From contig CAYSFD010000028.1 in NCBI GenBank assembly GCA_964430565.1, forward strand, positions 70,571-134,570: a stretch of 64,000 bases of DNA. Direction: 5' to 3'. Position 1 is the first letter of the stretch. Every line of letters starts with the position of its first letter. Positions 7,622-16,421 of this stretch are shown here, piece by piece. A program made the translations under genes and the position numbers. The notes below the pieces were generated by a model that made no database searches, was not told the origin of the DNA, and saw only the letters and a list, made by a program, of their open reading frames with translations. The stretch is from VBDM01 sp964430565 (lineage in GTDB: Bacteria > Pseudomonadota > Gammaproteobacteria > Burkholderiales > SG8-39).

Positions 7622-9991
7622 ATGAGCGAACCCAGAACCGACGCCAAGATCTGCGGCATGGGCCATTCGATGAAGCGCAAGGAAGATCCGCGCTTCATCC
7701 GCGGCCAGGGCCGGTACATCGACGATCACGTGCTGCCCGGAATGCTGTACATGGACATCGTCAGAAGCCCGTACGCGCACGCCAAGATCAAGAAGATCGA
7801 CACCTCGAAAGCGCTGAAGATCCCCGGCGTGCTCGCGGTGATCGATGGGCCGACGCTCGCCAAGTACAACCTGCACTGGATGCCGACCCTCTCCTCGGAC
7901 ACGCAGATGGTGCTGCCGATCGACGAGGTGATGTACCAGGCGCAGGAAGTGTGCGCGGTGATCGCCACCGAGCGCTACATCGCCGCCGACGGCGTCGAAG
8001 CGGTCGAGGTCGAATACGAGCCGCTTCCGGTCATGGTCGATCCGTTCAAGTCGCTCGCCCCCGGGGCGCCGATTCTGCGCAAGGACAAGAAGGACAAGAA
8101 GGACAATCTCGCGTTCCACTGGGAGGCGGGCGACAAGGCGGACACCGACAAGGCGCTCGCTGCTTCCGACGTCGTCGTGAGCGAGAACATCTACCTCCCG
8201 CGCATCCACGTCGCCTCGATGGAAACCTGCGGCTGCATCGCCGATTTCGATACCGCGCAGGGGAAGCTCACCGTATACATGACCACCCAGGCGCCGCACG
8301 CGGTGCGCACCGTTCTCGCGTTGGTCGCCGGCCACGTCGGCCTGTCGGAGGAGAAGATCCGCATCGTGTCGCCGGACATCGGCGGCGGCTTCGGCGGCAA
8401 GGTGCCCGTCTACCCCGGCTACGTCATCGCGATCGCCGCCTCGGTCGTGATCGGCAAGCCGGTGAAGTGGATCGAAGACCGCATGGAGAACCTGCAGGCC
8501 GACTCCTTTGCGCGCGACTACCACATGAAGGTGGAGCTCGGGGCGAAGAAGGACGGCACCATGACCTCGCTGAAGATCAAGACGGTCGCGGACCACGGTT
8601 ACACCAACGCCTCGGCCAATCCGTCGAAGTTCCCCGCGGGCCTCTTTTCCATCTGCACCGGCTCGTACGACCTGAAGCATGCCTTCTGCGAAGTCGATGC
8701 GGCCTACACGCACAAGCCGCCGGGGGGCGTCGCCTACCGGTGCTCGTTCCGCGTCACCGAGGCGGCGCACGCGATCGAGCGCGCCACCGACGCGCTCGCG
8801 CAGAAGCTGAACATGGACCCGGCCGAGCTGCGCATGAAGAATTTCATCAAGCCCGAGCAGTTCCCCTACAAGTCGGTGCTCGGCTGGGAGTACGACAGCG
8901 GGAACTACGCCGGAGCCCTGAAGAAGGCGATGGACACCATCGGCTACGACGCGCTGCGCAAGGAACAGGCGGAGAAGCGCAAGAAGGGCGAGCTGATGGG
9001 TATCGGCATCTGCAGCTTCACCGAGATCGTCGGCGCCGGTCCGTCGAAGCAGTTCGACATCCTCGGCATCAAGATGTTCGACTCGGCCGAGATCCGTGTG
9101 CATCCGACGGGAAAAGCGATCGCGCGCTTCGGCACCAAGAGCCAGGGCCAGGGTCACGAGACGACCTACGCGCAGATCGTCGCCGAGGAGTTGGGCATTC
9201 CGGCGGCGCACGTGCAGGTGGAAGAGGGCGACACCGACACCGCGCCCTATGGCCTGGGCACCTACGCCAGCCGCTCGACGCCGACCTCGGGCGCGGCCTG
9301 CGCACTCGCCGCGCGCAAGATCCGCGACAAGGCGAGGAAACTCGCCGCGCACTTGCTCGAAGTCAACGAGAACGACCTCGAGTGGGAACCCGGCAAGTTC
9401 TCCGTCAAGGGCGCGCCGCAGAAATCGAAGACCATCCAGGAGTGTGCGTTCGCGGCCTACACCAATCATCCGCAAGGGATGGAAGCGGGGCTGGAGGCAA
9501 CGCACTACTACGATCCGCCCAACCTCACCTTTCCCTTCGGCAGCTACATCTGCGTGGTGGACATCGACCGCGGCACGGGAGACGTCAAGGTGCGCCGCTT
9601 TGTCGCCATCGACGATTGCGGCAACATCATCAACCCGATGATCGTGCAGGGGCAGATCCACGGCGGGCTCAACCAGGGGCTGGCCCCGGCGCTGTACGAG
9701 GAAATCAGCTACGACGAGGAGGGCAACATCTCCGGCGGCAGCTTTTTGGACTACTACGTGCCGACCTCGCTCGAATCGCCGAGCTGGGAGACCGGACACA
9801 CCGTGACGCCTTCGCCGCACCATCCGTTCGGCGCGAAAGGCGTGGGCGAGTCAGCGACCGTAGGGGCGCCGCCGGCGATTGCGAACGCGGTGGTGGATGC
9901 TCTGCGGCACCTGGGCGTGACGCACCTCGACATCCCGATCACGCCCGAGAAGGTGTGGCAGGTGTTGAAGAATAAGGGCGTGGCGGAGTAG
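7622..9991 (+). CDS. coxL: Form I CO dehydrogenase large (Mo-Cu) subunit
   Basis: This 789-residue member of the xanthine oxidase family binds molybdopterin cytosine dinucleotide. Residues 371-377 read AYRCSFR, which matches the AYxCSFR loop that defines form I CoxL, true aerobic CO dehydrogenases, with the Cu-binding cysteine at 374. Other conserved parts are PDIGGGFGGK and, near the C-terminus, GVGESATVGAPPAIANA with the catalytic glutamate. The start at 7622 follows AGGAGAG, 37 bp after coxS. The enzyme oxidises CO to CO2 and feeds electrons to respiration. The loop is direct evidence; activity is inferred. Confidence 0.93.
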   Translation: MSEPRTDAKICGMGHSMKRKEDPRFIRGQGRYIDDHVLPGMLYMDIVRSPYAHAKIKKIDTSKALKIPGVLAVIDGPTLAKYNLHWMPTLSSDTQMVLPIDEVMYQAQEVCAVIATERYIAADGVEAVEVEYEPLPVMVDPFKSLAPGAPILRKDKKDKKDNLAFHWEAGDKADTDKALAASDVVVSENIYLPRIHVASMETCGCIADFDTAQGKLTVYMTTQAPHAVRTVLALVAGHVGLSEEKIRIVSPDIGGGFGGKVPVYPGYVIAIAASVVIGKPVKWIEDRMENLQADSFARDYHMKVELGAKKDGTMTSLKIKTVADHGYTNASANPSKFPAGLFSICTGSYDLKHAFCEVDAAYTHKPPGGVAYRCSFRVTEAAHAIERATDALAQKLNMDPAELRMKNFIKPEQFPYKSVLGWEYDSGNYAGALKKAMDTIGYDALRKEQAEKRKKGELMGIGICSFTEIVGAGPSKQFDILGIKMFDSAEIRVHPTGKAIARFGTKSQGQGHETTYAQIVAEELGIPAAHVQVEEGDTDTAPYGLGTYASRSTPTSGAACALAARKIRDKARKLAAHLLEVNENDLEWEPGKFSVKGAPQKSKTIQECAFAAYTNHPQGMEAGLEATHYYDPPNLTFPFGSYICVVDIDRGTGDVKVRRFVAIDDCGNIINPMIVQGQIHGGLNQGLAPALYEEISYDEEGNISGGSFLDYYVPTSLESPSWETGHTVTPSPHHPFGAKGVGESATVGAPPAIANAVVDALRHLGVTHLDIPITPEKVWQVLKNKGVAE

Positions 9992-10096
9992 CGTCTAGCG
10001 GGGAGACTCGGATGGACGGATTCGGAAGGAAACGCCGGTTTGTGCTCGCCGGTGCTGCGGCAAGCATTGTCACATTCGGCAACCGGAGGAGAATCC

Positions 10097-10819
10097 ATGA
10101 AGTTCCACGATAAGGCCGCGCTCGTCCTGTCGGCCCTGCTATGCTTTTGCGCAGTGAATGCCATCGCCCAGGCGCCCGCCGCTGCGCCCCCCGCCGTTCC
10201 CGCAGACGTAACCCCGCTCTACGTGGTGACCTACATCGAAGCGAGGCCGACCGCCAGGGACGAAGCCGCCGCGCTGCTGAAGTCCTATCGCGATGCGAGC
10301 CGCTCAATGGCCGGAAACATGCGCTCGGTGGTGGTGCGGAGCGTCATCCGGCCGGGGCAGTTCGTCGTCGCCGCCGCCTGGAAAGACAAAGCCGCGTGGG
10401 ATGCCCACATGGCGGCTGCGGGCACGAAGGAGTTCCGCGACAAGCTCAACGCCCTGCGCAACGCGCCGGCCGACGACCGCTTTCACAACTCGCTCTCCGT
10501 CGGAGCCATGGACGTTCCTCAGGCCCCGGGCGCGGTCTATGGGGTGACCCACGTCGATGTCATTCCGCCGCGCCGGGAAGACGCCGTGGCTGCGCTGAAG
10601 GTCCTGGGCGAGGCGAGCCGCAACGCCGGCGGCAACGTCCGCTACGAGATCGTGCAGCAGACCAACCGTCCGAACCACTTCACGGTGTTCGAGATCTGGC
10701 GCTCGCGCGAGGCCTTCGACGCGAACGGCATGTCCGCGCACCAGCGCGAGTTCCGCGACAAGCTCGCCGGGATGACCGGCGCGCTTTACGACGAACGTTT
10801 GTACGAAATTCTCAACTAA
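10097..10819 (+). CDS. Exported protein with two antibiotic-biosynthesis-monooxygenase-like (ABM) domains
   Basis: The 240-residue product has a signal peptide (about residues 1-25, ending VNAIA) followed by a proline/alanine-rich stretch. Two ferredoxin-fold ABM-like repeats follow: YVVTYIEARP...FVVAAAWKDKAAWDAH and YGVTHVDVIPP...FTVFEIWRSREAFDAN. These dimeric alpha-beta barrel domains occur in quinol monooxygenases and heme-degrading enzymes, but also in proteins of unknown role. The start at 10097 has AGGAGAA upstream. It lies 105 bp after coxL and 10 bp before the cyclase-family gene, so it begins a three-gene operon of exported proteins. The substrate is unknown. Confidence 0.75.
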   Translation: MKFHDKAALVLSALLCFCAVNAIAQAPAAAPPAVPADVTPLYVVTYIEARPTARDEAAALLKSYRDASRSMAGNMRSVVVRSVIRPGQFVVAAAWKDKAAWDAHMAAAGTKEFRDKLNALRNAPADDRFHNSLSVGAMDVPQAPGAVYGVTHVDVIPPRREDAVAALKVLGEASRNAGGNVRYEIVQQTNRPNHFTVFEIWRSREAFDANGMSAHQREFRDKLAGMTGALYDERLYEILN

Positions 10820-10829
10820 GGAAAAACAC

Positions 10830-11783
10830 ATGAACCGCATCGCTATCGCAGCCGCAATCTCCCTGCTTTCCGTCCCTCTCGCCGCCGGCGCGCAAGGATG
10901 GAATGTGCCGCCTGAAAGCCAGCGCTGCCCTTCCAAATGGGGCGCGGGCGACGAGCGCGGTTCGGCCAACCACATGAAGAACCCCCAGACCGTGCTCCGC
11001 GGCGCGCGGCTCATCAAGACCGGCGAGGTGATCGAGCTCGGCCACGTCCTGGGACCCAGCATGGCCTTCTTCGGCACGCGAATCTTCAACCTCCATACCA
11101 AGCGCACCTTCATGAATACCGGAAGGAACACGCGCGGCAGCAACGAGGAGGTCGTGACCACCGAAATCGGACAGGTCGGCACACAGTTCGACGGCTTCGC
11201 GCACCAGACCCACGGCGATTCGCTGTACAACTGCTTCAAGGTGAGCGAAACGGCGACGCGCGGCGGCTTCACCAAGCTCGGCGTGCAGAACGCGGGCACG
11301 TTCTTCGCGCGCGGCGTGATGATCGACGTCGCGGCGCTCAAAGGCGTGGAGATGCTCGGCGACACCTACGAAATCACGGTGGCCGATCTTGAGCAGGCGC
11401 TCTCGAGGCAGAAGCTGAAGCTGCAGCCCGGCGATGCCGTCATCATTCACACCGGCTGGGGGAAGCTGTACGGCAAGGACAACGCGCGCTTCGTGAAATC
11501 GACGCCGGGCGTAGGCGTCGCGGCGGCCGAATGGATCGCCAAGCAGGATCCGCTGCTCGTCGGCTCGGACAACTGGCCGGTCGAAGTCTCGCCCAACCCC
11601 GACAAGGACCTGAGCCTGCCGGTGCACCAGATCTTCCTGGTGGTGAACGGCATCCACATTCTCGAGAACCTGAAGCTCGACGAGCTGGCGGCCAAGCGCG
11701 TCTATGAGTTCGCGTTCACGATGCAGCCATTGAAGATCCAGGGCGCGTCCGGTTCGACGGTGGCTCCGGCCGCGATTCGCTGA
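10830..11783 (+). CDS. Exported cyclase-family (kynurenine formamidase-like) hydrolase
   Basis: The 317-residue product begins with a signal peptide ending GAQG and belongs to the metal-dependent cyclase family (PF04199). The metal motif reads GTQFDGFAHQTHGD, a variant of the HGTHxDxPxH signature with the first histidine region changed. PGDAVIIHTGWGKLY and the late LVVNGIHILENL block are also typical. Family members hydrolyse formyl-amides, lactones or cyclic amides; the substrate here cannot be told. The export signal is uncommon in the family. The stop overlaps the next start (TGATG), so the two are coupled. Confidence 0.78.
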   Translation: MNRIAIAAAISLLSVPLAAGAQGWNVPPESQRCPSKWGAGDERGSANHMKNPQTVLRGARLIKTGEVIELGHVLGPSMAFFGTRIFNLHTKRTFMNTGRNTRGSNEEVVTTEIGQVGTQFDGFAHQTHGDSLYNCFKVSETATRGGFTKLGVQNAGTFFARGVMIDVAALKGVEMLGDTYEITVADLEQALSRQKLKLQPGDAVIIHTGWGKLYGKDNARFVKSTPGVGVAAAEWIAKQDPLLVGSDNWPVEVSPNPDKDLSLPVHQIFLVVNGIHILENLKLDELAAKRVYEFAFTMQPLKIQGASGSTVAPAAIR

Positions 11784-12295
11784 TGACCAGGATCGGCGCC
11801 ACGCTCGTCGCCGCCGTGCTCGCCATGGCGGCCGGCGCGCCGGTCGCGGCCGCCGATGTCGCCGGCGTATTCAGCCGGGGGCGCACCCATGTGGCGGTGG
11901 TCGGCGGCAGCGGCTATGCCTTCGATGAGAGCTACTTGGTTCTCGGTGTGGGCGCCAGCTATTATCTGGTGAACGGTCTCAACATCGGTCTGTACGCCGA
12001 ATCCTGGACCGGGAGCGATCCTGGCATCTACAAGGTCACGCCGTCGGTGCAATACGTGTTCTATCAGGTGCCGCGTGTGTCGCCCTACGTCGGCGTGTTC
12101 TATCGGCGCACCTACATCGACGACCTGCCAAACCTCGATTCGGCGGGCGGCCGCGCCGGCGCCTACCTCGCCACCGGGCGCAACGTCTTCGTGGGTGCCG
12201 GGGTCGTGTACGAGTCCTACCTCGATTGCAGCAAGACCACCTACAAGAGTTGCTCCGACACCTACCCTGAGCTCAGTATTACCTTCGCGTTCTGA
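11783..12295 (+). CDS. Small outer-membrane beta-barrel-like protein, function unknown
   Basis: The 170-residue product has a signal peptide ending VAAADV. It continues as alternating hydrophobic strands rich in Tyr, Gly and Val (LVLGVGASYYLVNGLNIGLY, PSVQYVFYQV, PYVGVFYRR) and ends in phenylalanine (ITFAF), as outer-membrane barrels do. I do not recognise a named family. A cysteine pair (CSKTTYKSC) near the C-terminus could form a disulfide in an external loop. It is translationally coupled to the cyclase-family gene, which suggests a surface or transport role tied to that exported enzyme. Confidence 0.6.
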   Translation: MTRIGATLVAAVLAMAAGAPVAAADVAGVFSRGRTHVAVVGGSGYAFDESYLVLGVGASYYLVNGLNIGLYAESWTGSDPGIYKVTPSVQYVFYQVPRVSPYVGVFYRRTYIDDLPNLDSAGGRAGAYLATGRNVFVGAGVVYESYLDCSKTTYKSCSDTYPELSITFAF

Positions 12296-12336
12296 GGCGC
12301 CCTGAAACATCGCAGGTTGATAGGAGGGTATCTTTC

Positions 12337-13095
12337 ATGGCGTCGTCGATTCGTGCTTTGCCGGTTCTTTTGTTTGCATCGCTCCTTGCGTCGGTGCCCG
12401 CAGCGGCGCAGTCGCTTCGATTCGTGACCGAGGACTCGTACCCGTTCCAGTACCTCGAGAACAAGCAGCTCAAGGGCATGTCCGTCGAAATCGTATCCGA
12501 GATGGGCAAGCGCGCTGGTGTCAAGGTCGAGCACGAACTGCTTTCCTGGAAGGACGCCTACGATCGCGCGCAGCGCGACCGGGCCACATGCATCTACAGC
12601 ACGGCACGGCTGGAGAATCGCGAGCGCATCTTTCGGTGGGTGGGGCCGATCGTGGAGAACCGCTGGGCTGCGTTCGGCAAGAAGGGGTTGAGCCCCAAGC
12701 CGGCCGGGCTCGATGACCTGCGCCGACTCAGGGTCGGCGTCGCGCAGGGGGACGCCAAGATCGAGTTTCTCGCCCAGAGTGGCATCGGCTCGGCCGTTGT
12801 CACGGTGACGGATGACGCGATCAACGCGCAGAAGCTCACCACCAACCATAACGAGTCCGGAAAGATCGACGTCTGGGTGACGGGTTATTACTCGGCGCTG
12901 AACGTGGCCGCGCAGACGGGCGTGAAAGACGTCGAGCACCTTTTCACCTTCAACAGCTCGCCGAATTTCCTGGCGTGCAACTACGGCATGGACCAGGGGG
13001 TGCTGAAGAAGCTCTCGGCCGCGCTCGACGCAATGAAGAAGGACGGCAGCCACGGGAAGATCGTGGCGCGCTACCACCCTGCCGCGAAGAAGTAG
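12337..13095 (+). CDS. Periplasmic substrate-binding protein (SBP_bac_3, amino-acid type)
   Basis: The 252-residue protein has a signal peptide (ending VPAAAQ) and a type 3 solute-binding domain: LRFVTEDSYPFQYLENKQLKGMSVEIV at the start, the hinge ATCIYSTARLENRERIFRWVGPI, and RLRVGVAQGDA in the second lobe. Such proteins bind amino acids or similar small molecules for ABC import, or act as sensor inputs. No permease or ATPase gene is nearby, so it may be an orphan. It lies 41 bp after the barrel gene with AGGAGGG before the start. It converges on the acyl-CoA dehydrogenase gene. Confidence 0.82.
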   Translation: MASSIRALPVLLFASLLASVPAAAQSLRFVTEDSYPFQYLENKQLKGMSVEIVSEMGKRAGVKVEHELLSWKDAYDRAQRDRATCIYSTARLENRERIFRWVGPIVENRWAAFGKKGLSPKPAGLDDLRRLRVGVAQGDAKIEFLAQSGIGSAVVTVTDDAINAQKLTTNHNESGKIDVWVTGYYSALNVAAQTGVKDVEHLFTFNSSPNFLACNYGMDQGVLKKLSAALDAMKKDGSHGKIVARYHPAAKK

Positions 13096-13153
13096 CCGCG
13101 TGTGCGGCCGCTACCTCGCCACCGGGCGCAACGCCGCGATCGTATCCTGTTTC

Positions 13154-14311
13154 CTATCCCTGCTTTTCCCCGAGTCCGATGGAGCGCGAAATGAGCTCCT
13201 TCATGATCTCGTTCGTGCCGCCGTAGATGCGCTGCACGCGCGCGTCGACGTAGGCCTGCGAAATCGGGTACTCCCACATGTAGCCGTAGCCGCCGTGTAG
13301 CTGCACGCATTCGTCGATTATCCTGCCCTCCAGGTCGGTGACCCAGTACTTGGCCATCGACGCGGTCGCGGTGTCGAGCTTTTTCGCGAGCAGCAGGTCC
13401 ATGCAGCGGTCGACGAACACGCGCGCCACCTGCGCCTCGGTCGCGAGCTCAGCGAGCTTGAAGCGCGTCGTCTGGAAGCTCGCCACCGTCTTGCCGAAAG
13501 CTTTCCTCTCGCGCACGTAGTCGATGGTCCACCGGATCGCCGCCTCGGCCTTGGCGACCGCGGCGATCGCGATCTGCATGCGCTCCCACGGCAGCTCCTG
13601 CATGAGGTAGACGAAGCCGTTGTTCTCCTGCCCGATCAGGTTTTCAGACGGAACCTCGACGTTGTCGAAGAAGAGTTCGGCGGTGTCCTGGCCCTTCAGC
13701 CCCATCTTCTTCAGCCGTTTGCCCTTGGTGAAGCCCTTCATCGAAGTGTCCACGACGATGAGGCTCGTGCCTTTCGCGCCTTGCGTCGGATCGGTTTTCG
13801 CGACCACGATCACGAGGTCGCAGTTCCAGCCGTTGGTGATGAAGGTCTTGGACCCATTGACCACGTAGCGATCGCCTTTGCGGATCGCGCTCGTCTTGAC
13901 ACCCTGCAGGTCCGACCCCGCGCCCGGTTCGCTCATCGCGATCGCGCCTATCATCTCGCCCGAGGCCATCTTCGGCAGGTATTTCTTCCTCAGGACTTCG
14001 CTGCCGTAGTTCAGCAGGTACGGCGCGACGATCTCCGAATGCAGCCCCCAGCCGAGCGAGGAGTTGTTGGCCCGCGCCTGCTCCTCGATCAGCACCATGC
14101 TGTAGAGCCGGTCGGCGCCGGCGCCGCCGTATTCCTCGGGCATGCTCATGCAAAGAAAACCGTTCTTGCCGGCCTTTAGCCATACGTCGCGATCGACGTA
14201 GCCCTGCTCCTGCCACTTCTCGTCGTGGGGCTTGACCTCCTCCTCCATGAAGCGGCGCGCGCTGTCGCGGAAGGTTTCGTGCTCGGGGGAAAACAGGGTT
14301 CGCGGAATCAT
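13154..14311 (-). CDS. Acyl-CoA dehydrogenase, long-chain-type
   Basis: The 385-residue flavoenzyme has all three acyl-CoA dehydrogenase regions. The middle part carries IGAIAMSEPGAGSDLQG and SKTFITNGWNCDLVIVVAKT, and the C-terminus reads QLHGGYGYMWEYP...RIYGGTNEIMKELI. Position 376-equivalent is Gly (IYGGTNE). The catalytic base should therefore be the Glu in ELPWERM, as in long-chain and isovaleryl-type enzymes. It would oxidise an acyl-CoA with electrons going to ETF. It follows the MFS gene by 33 bp and is probably co-transcribed with it. Confidence 0.9.
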   Translation of the reverse strand: MIPRTLFSPEHETFRDSARRFMEEEVKPHDEKWQEQGYVDRDVWLKAGKNGFLCMSMPEEYGGAGADRLYSMVLIEEQARANNSSLGWGLHSEIVAPYLLNYGSEVLRKKYLPKMASGEMIGAIAMSEPGAGSDLQGVKTSAIRKGDRYVVNGSKTFITNGWNCDLVIVVAKTDPTQGAKGTSLIVVDTSMKGFTKGKRLKKMGLKGQDTAELFFDNVEVPSENLIGQENNGFVYLMQELPWERMQIAIAAVAKAEAAIRWTIDYVRERKAFGKTVASFQTTRFKLAELATEAQVARVFVDRCMDLLLAKKLDTATASMAKYWVTDLEGRIIDECVQLHGGYGYMWEYPISQAYVDARVQRIYGGTNEIMKELISRSIGLGEKQG

Positions 14312-14344
14312 GTGGAGAGTTTCTCGCTCAGAATTGACGGACGG

Positions 14345-15562
14345 TTACAGCGCCGGGCGCGGCGCGGGAGCGCGAATGACGGGACGTTCCTCGATGGGCA
14401 GATTGACCAGCGCGGCGAACACGCCGAGCGCGATCGAGATCAGCCACACCACCTGGTAGGAACCGGTGTGATCGAACAGATACCCGCCCAGCCACACTCC
14501 GATAAAGCTGCCGATCTGGTGGCTGAAGAACACGAAACCCGACAGCGTCGACATGTAGGCGACGCCGAAGATGCCTGCGATCACGCCGTTGGTCAGCGGC
14601 ACGGTGGACAGCCACAAGAGACCGATCGCTGCCGAAAAGAGATACACCGAAGCTTCGCTTACCGGAGTGAAGATGAAGAGCGCGATGACGATGCTGCGCG
14701 TGAAGTAGATCGAGGAGAGCAGGTATTTCTTGGTGTATCTGGCGCCGAGCGCTCCGGAGGCGAAGGAGCCGAAAATGTTGAACAAGCCCACCAGCGCAAG
14801 CGCGAACATTCCCACGTTAGCCGATAGACCCTTGTCCACCAGATACGCCGGGAAATGAATGGTGATGAACGCGAGTTGGAACCCGCACACGAAGTAGCCT
14901 GCGGTGAGCAGCAGAAAGCTCTTGTGCGCGAAGGCCTCGCGTACCGCCTCTCCGATGCTTTGCGTGAACGCGTTTGAGGTGTCCTTGCCGCGCTTTTCGA
15001 CGAGCACGGTCGCGAGCGGCGCGATCAGGGCGGCGCTTACGGCCAGTATCAACAGGGCGTTGAACCAGCCGAATTGCGAGATCAACGTTCCGGTGTAGGG
15101 CAGCATTGCGAACTGTCCGAACGAGCCCGCTGCGCTTGAAAGGCCCAGCGCCATGCTGCGGCGCTCGGGCGGGAAGATGCGGCTAACCACGCCGAAGACG
15201 ATGCTGAAGGTCGTGCAGCCCTGTGCAAGCCCGACGAACAGGCCTGTGGCCAGGCTGAACTGCCAGCCGGTCGTGGACATCGCCATCAGAACGAGGCCGA
15301 CTGCGTAGAGCACCGCTCCCGCGACGAGGACCCACGCGGCGCCTTTGCGGTCGGCGATCATGCCGAAAAACGGCTGCGAGGCGCCCCAAATGAGATTTTG
15401 CAGCGCCAGGGCGAACGCGAATGTCTCGCGGCTCCAGCCGAGGTCGAAGGTCATGGGCTGCAGGAACAGGCCAAATCCCTGCCGCGTTCCCATGGAGAGC
15501 GTCAGGATGGCGCCGCCGCAAAGAAGCACGACGCCCGGTGTGCGCCAGTTTCTGCTATTCAT
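14345..15562 (-). CDS. MFS transporter (monocarboxylate/oxalate-formate-like)
   Basis: The 405-residue membrane protein has about twelve hydrophobic helices. The first segments read GGAILTLSMGTRQGFGLFLQPM and WGASQPFFGMIADRKGAAWV, the second carrying a variant of the MFS loop motif after helix 2. The N-terminal RQGFGLF block and general length resemble monocarboxylate-type (OFA-like) carriers. Being upstream of, and close to, the acyl-CoA dehydrogenase suggests uptake of an organic acid that is then oxidised as a CoA ester. The specific substrate is not visible. Confidence 0.82.
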   Translation of the reverse strand: MNSRNWRTPGVVLLCGGAILTLSMGTRQGFGLFLQPMTFDLGWSRETFAFALALQNLIWGASQPFFGMIADRKGAAWVLVAGAVLYAVGLVLMAMSTTGWQFSLATGLFVGLAQGCTTFSIVFGVVSRIFPPERRSMALGLSSAAGSFGQFAMLPYTGTLISQFGWFNALLILAVSAALIAPLATVLVEKRGKDTSNAFTQSIGEAVREAFAHKSFLLLTAGYFVCGFQLAFITIHFPAYLVDKGLSANVGMFALALVGLFNIFGSFASGALGARYTKKYLLSSIYFTRSIVIALFIFTPVSEASVYLFSAAIGLLWLSTVPLTNGVIAGIFGVAYMSTLSGFVFFSHQIGSFIGVWLGGYLFDHTGSYQVVWLISIALGVFAALVNLPIEERPVIRAPAPRPAL

Positions 15563-15632
15563 CGAACGAGTTTTCCTTCAAAGGCTCCTGTCCCAGGCGG
15601 GATCATAACGCAAGCCTTAGGGTGAGACCCTG

Positions 15633-16421
15633 TTACGCGAGCAGCTGCGGCGCCGAGATGATCAGTCCTTGAGCGAAATCCACTTCGACCAGCCGCAGAT
15701 GCTCCAGCACTTCGCGGCTCTCCACGTACTCCGCGATGGTCTTGATTCCCATGTCGTGGCACTTCCGGCTGATCGATTCGGCTTTTTCCGAAGCGGCAAG
15801 CGAGCGGCCGATGTCCTTCACGATGGCGTAGGTGAGCTTCACGAAATCCGGCTTGACGACCTTCAGGAAATTGAACGAGCCCTCGCTGCCGTCGAAGCCG
15901 GCCAGGGTGAAGCGGCAGCCGGCAGGCTTGAGTCGCGCCTGGATATTTTTCAGCGGGTCGGCGAGCAGCAGGGCGGTATCCCAGCCCAGTTCGAACGTGA
16001 AGGTCCCTTCAGTCAGTTTCGAGCTCTGGATGTTCTTGATTACGAAGTCCGCAAACTTCGGCTCGCGCAGCGTGTCCTCTGAAAGGTTGATCCCGTTGGC
16101 GGGGACGGGCCAGTCGGGTTTCTTGGCGCGCGCCTCCTGAATCCAAGTCGCAAGGCGGCTCACTACCCAGCGGTCGACGTACGGCAGCAGCCGGTACTCC
16201 TGCAGCATGGGAAAAAACGTTCCGGGAGGAAGCAACTTCTCCTCTTCTTCCTTGAAACGGACCAGCACCTCCTGAAACGGACGCGCGCTCCCGGCGGTGA
16301 GTTGCACGATCTTCTGGGAGAAGAGGACGAAGCCGCCCGTCTTCAACGCCGAGACGAGCTTCTCGGTGATGTTCTTGCGTTCTGTGCTCTCGTCTTCCAT
16401 CTGCAGGGTCATAGCGCGCAT
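15633..16421 (-). CDS. Degenerate EAL-domain protein, probably catalytically inactive
   Basis: The 262-residue single-domain protein is recognisable as EAL by its layout: FVLFSQKIVQL, GINLSEDTL, FELGWD, DFVKLTYAIV and KTIAEYVES. Key positions are changed. The EAL triad reads EVL, and the DDFG metal pair reads LAGFDG, losing both aspartates. It is therefore unlikely to hydrolyse cyclic di-GMP and may be a binding or scaffold protein. The ATG overlaps the stop of a remnant reading frame (TAATG), and a perfect 9-bp hairpin lies 18 bp upstream. It is divergent from the intact GGDEF-EAL gene. Confidence 0.8.
   Translation of the reverse strand: MRAMTLQMEDESTERKNITEKLVSALKTGGFVLFSQKIVQLTAGSARPFQEVLVRFKEEEEKLLPPGTFFPMLQEYRLLPYVDRWVVSRLATWIQEARAKKPDWPVPANGINLSEDTLREPKFADFVIKNIQSSKLTEGTFTFELGWDTALLLADPLKNIQARLKPAGCRFTLAGFDGSEGSFNFLKVVKPDFVKLTYAIVKDIGRSLAASEKAESISRKCHDMGIKTIAEYVESREVLEHLRLVEVDFAQGLIISAPQLLA

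Noticed and set aside
7547..9823. Open frame of 758 codons on the minus strand opposite coxL
   Set aside because: It is antisense to a gene with complete family motifs. The product is His/Arg/Val-rich without any recognisable domain, a normal by-product of high GC3.
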